From NCBI GenBank assembly GCA_903632075.3, contig CAHIKZ030002035.1:1686001-1750000 (forward strand): 64,000 nt of DNA, written 5' to 3'. A program made the translations under genes and the position numbers. A model generated the notes under the pieces. The model was not told the origin of the DNA. It was given only the letters and a program-made list of their open reading frames with translations, and did not search any database. Below, piece after piece: positions 1 to 64,000 of the stretch. Source of the DNA: Acanthosepion pharaonis (lineage: Eukaryota > Mollusca > Cephalopoda > Sepiida > Sepiidae). Position 1 is the stretch's first letter; each line of letters opens with the position of its first letter.

Positions 1-575
1 AATAAAATAAAATAAATAAATAAATACTATATTGCTTAAAAAACCGAAAAACCGAAAAGAAAAATATACAAATAAATTGACCTAAATTCATCCAAGTAAA
101 TAGACAAACCAATCCCAAATTAAAAAACTGTTCCCGCCAAAAAAAATAATAGTTAGAATGAACTACAACAACAAACCCCAAAATTGAACAAATAGCTTGA
201 ATTAAATTCTCAAACCAAAAACAAAACTCTTAAATACGTGATATAAACAATTTTACTACGTTAAGAAATAAATATATAAAATAAGAAACAAAAAAAATAA
301 AAACGAGCAATATAATTTGACCCAAATAAATAAACAAAGCGACTTCCGGTAAAAACTAACCGCCATAATAGAATACCCACAATGCACCACTAACCCGTAT
401 ATATATAAATAGCCGAGAAAAATAACAGCATATGTGGTCTGACGATTGCATATAGCATGAAACAGACTGTCGCCTCTAAGTGTTGACTTCTATGTTCACT
501 TTTATATTTACACACGCTCTATCTCTGATATTGAGCACTTTATCCCATAAATATACCACACCTTAAGACTATATT
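1..575. other. AT-rich non-coding block with repeat segment
   Basis: No gene seen. The left end is low-complexity (AAATA)n. Bases about 425-510 match a repeat found again near 5750-5825 and inverted near 21266-21320 (GTCTGACGATTGC, AAACAGACTGTCGCCTCT). Each copy lies beside an AT microsatellite. Confidence 0.5.
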
Positions 576-576
576 T

Positions 577-579
<3 letters not shown>

Positions 580-618
<39 letters not shown>
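580..618. repeat. (AT)n microsatellite
   Basis: About 39 bases of uninterrupted AT. Confidence 0.95.
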
Positions 619-621
<3 letters not shown>

Positions 622-964
622 GTTGAGCTCTCGAGGGAAAAAGTGTGACTTTGTAAACAATGACTACTACTGCTACTAATGCAATACTCTTCTATAAAAC
701 GAACCAACTTCTTAGCAGTCACTGGCGTATTTATCTAAAAATAAATACGCTTGAATTCACTTTTATCCCTACCGTGTGCCAACGGCTTAGGGGTAGATTC
801 TCCGACTGACGCCAATTAAGCCGGGTTTCTATCCTATCTAGAGGCAAGCGAACGTCTAGGCACACTGATGAGCTGTGATACAATACCCGTGTTTGAAACA
901 GATGCACGTTATTTTTTTCTAAAACAATTTGTGTCTACTAGCATACGCATTCAAGAAAAATTAA

Positions 965-1078
965 TAAAGATAATGTGTTCTCCGGTAGGGTTCGAACCTA
1001 CGACTTCCTTTGTAAGAGAAACCACCGTTTGATCAGTCGTGCTTTAGAATGCTCGGCCACTGAGAGCGTCAAAGCCCA
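965..1078 (-). mobile_element. tRNA-like SINE remnant
   Basis: On the minus strand an A-box-like TGGCCGAGCATTC is followed by a perfect T-arm with B box (GTAGG, GTTCGAACCC, CCTAC). The 5' acceptor half does not pair fully with the 3' side, so it is a tRNA-derived element and not a confident tRNA gene. Confidence 0.5.
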
Positions 1079-1960
1079 AAAAGGTTCTATTTAGTCATTT
1101 TAAGAAAAGCAAATCCCATCGTTCCGATTTTTTCGAAAGACCTTATCTGGTCATTTTAGTAAACGAAACGTAAACAAAGCAATTTCTAAAGAATTAATGG
1201 ATGTATTTCTAATCCATTATATATAATGAAAATATCCAGTTCTGTTCATTCCGACCGGAAGACGCCAATCGATCAAATAGATATTAACAATTTTAATATA
1301 AACACACACACGCACACACACATTTTTGAGTCAACCTCATACTTGGCCAATCAAGTTTAGACTCCTTCTTCTAAACAAGGTAATCGCATCAGATTTCTCA
1401 TCTAGGTTTTCTTTAAGGCAACCATTGATTCTGCCTCTAATATTTTTTTCTTAATCATGGCTCTGAGGCAGTTTTTTTCTTCCAAAACTAGGAGCATTCG
1501 TGTGTCTTCTTTGCATTGCCTAGGTTTTACAGGCAGACATTGTTAGTGGGGAGCGTAATAAAACCTGATCTTGGTGTAGCATGGGATATCCTTTATGTCC
1601 CCCGATCTTTTCCGTCAGTCTTTCAGAAACAGTCGAGTCAAGTGCGATTTTTCGCTTTATATCATCACCATCAGATATCGCTTAAACAACGGATTCTGAA
1701 AAGAAAGTTTTCAATAGCTACCCCATGTCATAATGTTAGCATTTTTATTTGTCATTACTTGGATGTGTTTGCTTTAGCTCCCCATTTCCCGCACGCATTT
1801 TCCATGTTCTTTTGTAGCCAATTTCAGTTCAGCAAATATTTGTGTTTTTAATTCTAACCTGAAGACGCCTACCTAAGGAAGCTGTAATGTGTTGTCAATA
1901 AAAAGTTATTTCCTTTTTTTCTCAATATATATGTATGTTGTACATAAATAATCCCAGTAT

Positions 1961-2290
1961 GTTGACGGGTAGTAAGCCTATAAGCCTATACAACCACCGA
2001 AGTTAAGCAACTTAATGGGTGACCGCTTAGAAATACCAGAGACTGTAAGCTTGGATGTGCAACTGCTGTAATGGATAATGGATAAAGCCTCTGAATTGTT
2101 AATCAGAGAGCCGAGTTAGGTTCGTTATATTCACTTAAGTAAAAAAAATCCCTTCTCCCCCTCCCCAATCTTTTAGGCAAAATATTTTCACTAATAATAA
2201 TAACAAAAAATAATAAAATTGCGCAGAAAATATTTAGATTTCGCATTAAATAACCCAGAGAGTGCCACTAAACAAAAATAACCAATCAAT
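1961..2290 (+). mobile_element. Chimeric 5S rRNA-tRNA SINE (family B), full-length-like
   Basis: Bases about 1990-2055 resemble the 3' half of 5S rRNA (CCGAAGTTAAGCAAC, GGGTGACCGCTT, AATACCAG). A tRNA-like unit follows (GTAATGGATAA ... AGAGCCGAGTT). The body ends with a 3' block containing GCATTAAATAACCC. Other copies are at 12310-12590 (minus), 50765-50890, 51000-51260, 51505-51780 and 59500-59870. Confidence 0.7.
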
Positions 2291-2346
2291 GTTATCTTGC
2301 ATCTGCCGCGGATGCATACCATCACTCTTTGTGGACTTGTCTTGGA

Positions 2347-2498
2347 CTCTGTCTTCGGGCAGCGTGCGACTCAGTTGCGGCCTCTGTCTTCGGGTAGCGT
2401 ACGACTCAGCTGTGGCCTCTGTCTTCGGGCAGCGTGCGACTCAGTTGCGGCCTCTGTCTTCGGGTAGCGTACGACTCAGCTGTGGCCTCTGTCTGAGG
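2347..2498. repeat. 35-bp tandem array with alternating ABAB variants
   Basis: Four 35-bp units (starts 2347, 2382, 2417, 2452) and a partial fifth. Odd units read GGGCAGCGTGCGACTCAGTT and even units GGGTAGCGTACGACTCAGCT, so the true repeat is a 70-bp dimer. GC content is far above its surroundings. Confidence 0.9.
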
Positions 2499-2787
2499 AA
2501 AATAATACTTTGAGCTGTCCGGCTCTGGGGAACAGTTGCTCGAGGCCGAACCCCTTCATTGTATTAGAGAGGTAGATTGATGGTCGCCACCAAGGCCAAT
2601 GCAACCGACTGTTGCAGGGGGCTTGGGGAATTTTTATACTTGGCCTGATTATACGCTCACTGGTTTCCCCAAGTTAAGACTAACGTCTCAGTGGGGGGGG
2701 CTTGGGTAAATGCTCATGCCAATGAATGATGTTAACTAACCTTGTCTTATTAGTATGCAATAATTTCATATAATAACATATATTTAT

Positions 2788-2790
<3 letters not shown>

Positions 2791-2848
<58 letters not shown>
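2791..2848. repeat. (AT)n microsatellite
   Basis: About 58 bases of AT, with near-identical TATAATAACATATA on each flank. Confidence 0.95.
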
Positions 2849-2850
<2 letters not shown>

Positions 2851-2959
2851 TATAATAACATATAACATTCATACTACATGATATTTTGTTTTAATATATT
2901 GTGATACACTCTATCGCACTTCTGGCTTGTGGAACTCACTTCCGGGTTCGACTTTCCTT

Positions 2960-3330
2960 GATCACATTTACATTATTCGGACTATTATCCTCATCTTTGT
3001 TGCCATATTTATCACAACTGCGCCATGTGTCCTCAAGGATAAAGGCGTTACTTAGATCCAGTGACAGGACCCAAAGGGTGTGAGTTCAATAACTAGTTAA
3101 GGCGGTGGAGAACTTTGAGAGGATATAAATGATAACTGACATCCATTAAAACATGGCATGTGGAACTAGAACAGTCTACCCCAGTGAGCGAAATAAAGGG
3201 TCCAGTTCGACATTCCAACAGCCTGAAGAAGCATTGTGATAAATATGACAACATGAGGACAATACTCCGAATAATATAAATAATGTACATAATACCCTAT
3301 CTCAGAAATATAAACAGATACTTCCTTGAC
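2960..3330 (+). mobile_element. tRNA-derived SINE, family A, with inverted tail fragment
   Basis: Plus-strand copy from about 3021 with tRNA-like head (GGATAAAGGCGTTACTTAGA, B-box-like GAGTTCAATAAC). The body has GAACTAGAACAGTCTACCCC and the tail AGGACAATACTCCGAATAAT. It is preceded at 2962-3015 by an inverted tail. The hammerhead-like core is deleted in this copy. Confidence 0.7.
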
Positions 3331-3339
3331 AAATTTGAT

Positions 3340-3515
3340 CTTCGAAAATTTGAATTTAGTATTGCTCGTTATCTTTTTTGTTCTTAATTATTTTTCTTTT
3401 GTTGTCTTCTGCTTAATATTATATTTTTGAAATACTCTCTAACACTCAATACCACTCATTGCGTTTTAGTGGCTTTATTGCTTTGCTTGGGGTGAAATGA
3501 TTACAAAAAGAAAAT
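3340..3515 (+). mobile_element. 3' end of Jockey/CR1-like LINE
   Basis: Ends with TAGTGGCTTTATTGCTTTGC and TTGGGGTGAAATGATTA, a 3' tail shared by LINE copies ending near 5040, 16865, 35635 and 52690. Confidence 0.6.
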
Positions 3516-3531
3516 TAATAAAAAGACTAAC

Positions 3532-59372
<55,841 letters not shown>

Positions 59373-59499
59373 CTGGAAACAAAAGAATCAGATATCAAAG
59401 GTGTAGACATTTTATTAAGCACGTTTTTTTTTTCTTTTGCCTCGATATTAAGAAACACACGCAGATACACAAACACTGCTTACGGCCATATCACGTTGA

Positions 59500-59870
59500 A
59501 ACACCAGTTTGCGTACGATCACCAAAATTAAGAAACATCGAGTCTGATCATTATCTGGATGGGTGTCCTCTTGGGAATACCAGATACTTTTAACCTTAGA
59601 TGAACGGGTGATGTAATTGATAACGGAATAGGAACAACCGAGAGCTGCGTTTCAATTACATTGGAGTTCGTTATATTCACTTACGCGCAAAAAAAAACAT
59701 TAGAAAGATATGAAGCCACCTCTTCTCCCCCAGCTATAGGTTAATTAGTAGAATTTGTATCAGTGAAAATCATTATTATCGCCAAAATATTTTTACGATC
59801 TAATAATATTTTCTGGTATTAAATAACCTGGAAAAGGTTGATAAATTGAAAAAATCAATCAATCCAGCAT
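59500..59870 (+). mobile_element. Chimeric 5S-tRNA SINE (family B), full-length-like
   Basis: 5S-like GTACGATCACCAAAATTAAG and GATGGGTGTCCTCTTGGGAA, then a decayed tRNA-like unit, central block and tail TGGTATTAAATAACCTGG. Confidence 0.7.
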
Positions 59871-60409
59871 CTTTAGTGATGTACCGTATATATGTGTTCT
59901 ACTTGAGATCTGGGGGAGCATAAGATTTAATACATAATAATGATGGTAATATAATGAGAATTATAAATAATTTAACGTTGTGTTCATGAAATTAAGCTTT
60001 AGAGTTAAGTTTAATAACAAACGGAAACGTTTCGGAAAACTTGGACCTTCGCGCTAATAAAAAATAGAGAGGCAATTTGATTTTCCATTGACACCGCTAT
60101 TATTTTAACTACCTTCACTCCACGGCAATGTTTATTGCTTAAAAAATCTAAACAATTAAACAATCCTATTATAATTATGCTCAGACAGAATAGATTTAAG
60201 GTTTTTCCCTTTTTTTTTTTTTTTTACTGTTGGCTTTTCAAGGATACATTTTGACCCTTGATAGAACCGGGGACATTAATGAATTCCTGATACTGAATTT
60301 TAACTGCAATGGAGACATGAAATTTGATAGATGTTTCTCTTGCATAACAAGGCAAGCTTCGAAATGTTTCCGGGCTCGCCCATCTGCCAGGACGACTAAT
60401 AAAACCCAG

Positions 60410-60965
60410 GGGCCGCTCCTTCGGATTCTTCTCGAGGGGTTAGCAGGGGAGGAGAGCAGTGAAGGGTTTTTTATTTTCCGTCGGAGTAGATGTTGCGGTT
60501 GTAGTATCTGTTCCGTGCCGGAGGCCTTATCTCCTCCCTTGTGTTCCGCACCCCGCACCTTTGCGTAACATCTGTTACGTAGCGATGGTATGACCGGCTA
60601 TGACTAGCACAGACAAGCTTAGACAAGCGTAGACCAACGATCCGAATGGAAACACTCGGATCCCCACATTTAAAACAGACCTTGTGTCACAATCTTGTCT
60701 CTCCTTCTGGATTCTTCTGGAGGGAGTGAAAGAGGAGGAGAAGAGGGTTTTGTCGTCGGAGTAGATGCTGAGATTGTAGTATCTGTTCTGTGCCGGGGGC
60801 CTTCTCTTCTCCCTTACCTTCTCCTCACACCGTTGCCTGACAGCTGTTAAGTAACGATGGTAAGATCGGCTATGACCCGCTTAGACAAGAAAATCTATGA
60901 CCAGCAGCCTGAGTGGAAACACTCGTGCACCCATGTTAAAAATCGACCTTGTTTCGCAACCTGTT
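60410..60965. repeat. Direct tandem duplication of a 280-bp GC-richer unit
   Basis: Copies at about 60410-60690 and 60695-60965 share TTGTAGTATCTGTTC, GTGCCGG.GGCCTT and the following 'GACCGGCTATGACTAGC'-like block. The long frames on both strands at 60230-60568 are probably chance openings in GC-richer sequence. Confidence 0.6.
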
Positions 60966-60969
60966 TCAA

Positions 60970-61140
60970 TGTGGGGTGAGGGTTAAGGTATGACTTGTGA
61001 CTTTCTTGAACAAGGCCAGTACATGACATGTAACTTTGTAATGGCAAAACCATCGAAGTCTTCAAACGATTTCCTCTACCTAATTTCACTCACAAGCCAA
61101 GGTCAACCTGTGACATGGTTTTGAGGCACTTACCTAAATG
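60970..61140 (-). mobile_element. Family C SINE body fragment
   Basis: CTCACAAGCCAAGGTCAACC and GTTTTGAGGCACTTACC match the family C body at 24500-24560. Confidence 0.45.
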
Positions 61141-61559
61141 TGCCACGCGCTCGGGTTACCTTCCCCTTTTTGATAACATCATGAAATCATTTTGGCAAAT
61201 AAACTAACACGAGTTTCATGGTTTATGAAGTGAAGTCAGGGTTGAAGTGTCTTGTAATCGGAAATGTAAGCATATTGTATCTGTCGATAAATTTAACGTG
61301 TTCTAACGTGTGGGAGCATGAACGACAAAAAATCGATATGGACTTTCTTGACAACACAATAGTAAATCAATAATACTTCAACCTTCACAGGAAGGGCTCC
61401 GTTGAATAGAATAAAAGACAAGGCGTTTTTTTTTTAATACTCCGAAGTCTGTTTTTAAAGAATCTATCTGGCTTCTCGGCAGAACCGTATACATCAGTAA
61501 GAAATGTAAGGTTAAGTACTATAAGTAGTGATTGAAGCATTGAAATCGAAACTCACTTT

Positions 61560-62062
61560 CAACATCATTTTTATTAGATGAATCATTGTTTATTATTATT
61601 AACAATTTCAATAGCATTTTTATTTACTGAAGCATTGTTAACTTTTGATTGATAATTACCTTCATCGTCATTAGCTTATTAAGTGAAGCATTGCTAATCA
61701 TTTCTACTAATTTTGAATACAATTAACTTTCATCGGCATTTTATTAGATTATGCATTATCAGTCATTATTAGTAATTTTGATTAACATTTACTTTCATCG
61801 GCATTTTTATTTGCTGAAGCATTGTCAATCATTATTATTAATTTTTTTATAAATATTTACTTTCATCACTTTTATTAGATTAAGCATTGTCAACCATTAT
61901 GATTAATTTTAATTAATATTTATTTTCATTTTTTCTTAGATGCAACATTGTCAACCATTATTATTAATTTTGACTAGTATATACTTTAATGTTCATTTTT
62001 TATTAGATGCAACATTGTCAACTATTATTATTCATTTTTGACTAGCATTTATTTTCATAGTC

Positions 62063-62112
<50 letters not shown>

Positions 62113-62195
62113 CCTTTCACCTGGATTTTATTATAGAAATCACTGTTAACCATTATTATTAATTTCCACATGTATTTACCTTCATTTTGTTTTGC
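61560..62195. repeat. About 70-bp minisatellite
   Basis: Around eight diverged units of GCATTGTCAACCATTATTAT with TTACTTTCATCGGCATTTTT. Interrupted by (AT)n at 62064-62110. Confidence 0.8.
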
Positions 62196-62479
62196 GGTTT
62201 GCTTTTCTATCGTAGCTTTGCGATTACCTTGCTTCCCTGATATGAAAGAGACCTGAGTTCGAACCTCATTAACATCTTACACTTTATTTCCGATTCTATG
62301 TCAGTTATTAATTACTTATTAACACATATTATTTCTTTCTTTTTTTTTGTTTTTTGTTTGTTTTTGTTGGGGGGTTTTTTGTTGGTTTTTTTGTTGGTTT
62401 TTTTGTTGTTTTTTTTTTTTGTTATTTTCAGATTACTAGTCGGAAATAAAAAATAGTCTCCTTTAAAAAAAAAAAAAAA

Positions 62480-63440
62480 AATCACCCCAAGCAAGGCGGG
62501 AGTGCCACTAGCACGCAAGGAGTTAGAGAAAATGAAAGTAAGAATAAAGAGGAGTGTCTGGGAAAAGGATAAAGAGAAGGACAGGGGTCAAGGTCAAGGC
62601 ATCAGAAGATGTCGATTGACATTACACTTGAATATTTGAAGATTATAGCTATCAGGGAAACAAGTAATAGGAAGGGAGTTCCACTGACGGAAGGTGCGAG
62701 AGAAGAAGCTGTTGGAGTAAAGAGATGGCTACATTTAGCCGTTTCGACAGTGAAAGGGTGGGACCGAAATGCCAACCCAGTGGTACGCTTACATTCATGC
62801 TGTTTGGGAACCAGTGAAAGTAGCTTGTCAGAGCAGTTGCCATGAAAGTACTTGTAGAAAAGGCAGAGGGAAGCCACAACAGGTCTGTGAGATAGCGACT
62901 GCAGACCGAATGCCAGATCAGGACCAACAACGTTGCATATCCGTCTTTGGATTTTGTTGAGGACCTCGAGATGAACAGTGGTAGTATCAGACCATATATG
63001 GCAGCAGTATTCCATGCAAGGACGAATGGTTGATTTATAGATTTGAAGGATCGACTCAGACGTGAAAAACCTTCTGGTGTGACACAGAGAACCAACTTTC
63101 CTTGCGATAGATGAAGCTATAGATTCAATGTAGTTGTTCCACTTCAGGTCAGTGGACAGCGAGGGAACAATCAGGGGAAGAGAGACGCTCTCGTAGAGTT
63201 TGGCATCAGCCAACCAGATGGGAAGCAGGGGGGTCTCTTTAGTGGGTAACTGAGAGCTGTTTCGTTTTAGAGGCATTAAAGTTTACAAGCCATTTCCTGC
63301 CCCAGTCAACCATAGATTGGAGGTTATTCTCGGAGCCTACGGCCAGGTTAGTTTTGTCAACGATGCCGGATCTATTATTAAGGCAGGAGTAAATATTATT
63401 GCCGTCAACGTAGATATCAATTTATCTTCAGAAATGTAAG
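62480..63440 (-). mobile_element. Jockey/CR1-like LINE reverse transcriptase, best-preserved copy
   Basis: The minus-strand frame at 63276-62602 runs 224 codons: SLSTDLKWNNYIESIASS, QIYKSTIRPCMEYCCHIW, VHLEVLNKIQRRICNVVGPD and FYKYFHGNCSDKL. The upstream part (63440-63280) reads NLQSMVDWGRKWLVNFNA after a frameshift. The 3' tail is at 62480-62510. These are the post-catalytic RT and thumb regions. The 5' side, including the YADD box, is degraded or truncated. Confidence 0.85.
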
Positions 63441-63764
63441 GTTTCTTCGGAGTTTTTTTTATTTTTTTTTTTTTTTTTGGGGGGTATTTTCCTTACCTAT
63501 TAGGCTACGAAAAACACTTACCTACAGTTATTTAAATCTATCCATATAGCGGTAATTCCTAATTCGCCCGAACTCCTCATACTCTGCGACGTATGTTTAC
63601 TCATACTATTGGATTTTGCATTAAGCCGACAATTTTTATCACTTTAAACGTTGTTTTTAGTGAACACTCGTATTTGAGTAAGAAATCCGTTTATTTATTA
63701 AACAGTATATTGATTTATTTTCATCTACCAGCCCGAAAGTTCAAGAAATTTTATCAAAGAAAAA

Positions 63765-63990
63765 TATGCACTCTCCTGCAGGATTTGAACCTGCGTCCCT
63801 CAGGTCAGAGAAAGCTACCGTTAAACCCGGTACACCTAAATTAATTTGACTACGAAGAGGCCAAATTTATTACAGGAAGAATTTCGCTTGATGGCATTAA
63901 ATTTGGCCTCGCCTTACCGATTGCTCTTCGTGGCCAAGTTTGTTAAGGCGTGCGTCCCGCAAGTTTAAATCCTGCCGTAGAGTGCAAAGA
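63765..63990. mobile_element. Inverted pair of tRNA-like units
   Basis: Minus unit 63765-63845 (B box GCAGGTTCAAATCCTGC) and plus unit about 63920-63990 (GTGGCCAAGTTTGTTAAGGC, AAGTTTAAATCCTGCC). They are linked by the inverted arms GAGGCCAAATTTA and AAATTTGGCCTC. Confidence 0.55.
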
Positions 63991-64000
63991 TTTATCAGAC

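Noticed and set aside
864..910. CTGATGAG followed by GAAAC, possible hammerhead ribozyme
   Set aside because: The bases between do not form a stem II, and no complementary strand exists for stems I or III.
1516..1851. 111-codon plus frame as a host gene
   Set aside because: No domain motif, AT-biased composition like the surrounding intron, and no splice or repeat support.
1990..2060. 5S rRNA gene
   Set aside because: Only the 3' half resembles 5S rRNA, and it is fused to a tRNA-like unit in several dispersed copies, so it is a SINE head.
60230..60568. Overlapping long frames on both strands
   Set aside because: GC-richer duplicated repeat unit; neither frame shows a known motif or agrees with the second copy.

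Overview
The window looks like intronic and genic DNA of a cephalopod mollusc, most likely an octopus. The grounds are its AT-rich sequence, very dense tRNA- and 5S-derived SINEs, Jockey/CR1-like and RTE-like LINE remnants, Penelope-like fragments, many DNA-transposon relics, and long AT, CA, GATA and CTT microsatellites. The organism call is an inference from repeat style and protein flavour, not from a diagnostic gene. No bacterial-style operons, rRNA operons or CRISPR arrays are present.

One host gene can be supported. It lies on the minus strand and runs through almost the whole window. Eleven exons, from 59372 down to 3532, join without breaking frame to about 1583 nt (about 527 codons). 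They encode a tandem series of fibrinogen-C-like (FReD) modules of the type found in contactin-associated proteins (CNTNAP/Caspr). Exons 1-2 hold the end of module 1, exons 3-5 module 2, exons 6-10 module 3 and exon 11 the start of module 4. All three module joins fall at phase-1 introns, while introns inside the modules differ in position. Both ends of the gene lie outside the window or were not found.

The rest is intron filled with mobile and simple repeats. Region 1-8 kb: SINEs, a scrambled LINE with the RT YADD motif, mariner and Tc1 transposase remnants, a TIR MITE and a 35-bp ABAB array. 8-18 kb: exons 10, 9 and 8, RTE fragments, a 5S-tRNA SINE, a head-to-head SINE palindrome, and a long-TIR element nested with SINE and LINE. 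18-30 kb: a mariner 3' end, Helitron-like termini, a Penelope GIY-YIG relic ending in a perfect 43-bp hairpin, a pogo/Tigger-like MITE, a long SINE pair and a long-TIR MITE with a 9-bp target duplication. 30-37 kb: SINE tail arrays, an 81-bp minisatellite, RTE RT fragments, and a foldback element next to exon 7. 37-45 kb: exons 6, 5 and 4, GATA composite arrays, and a 2.7-kb array of SINE-derived foldback units. 45-52 kb: a tRNA-like composite repeat, a second Penelope hairpin, a long-TIR element, a CTT tract, an interrupted RTE element, tandem SINEs and exon 3. 52-64 kb: a zinc-finger LINE relic carrying a SINE with an 18-bp target duplication, exons 2 and 1, an unrecognised GC-richer block, minisatellites, the best-preserved LINE RT fragment and an inverted tRNA-like pair.

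The most interesting signals are the tandem Caspr-like FReD gene, hammerhead-ribozyme-like cores inside SINE bodies, the foldback SINE array, the tRNA-like composite element, and repeats lying within tens of bases of several splice sites. All reading was by eye. Exon boundaries rest on splice consensus, phase agreement and protein similarity from memory.
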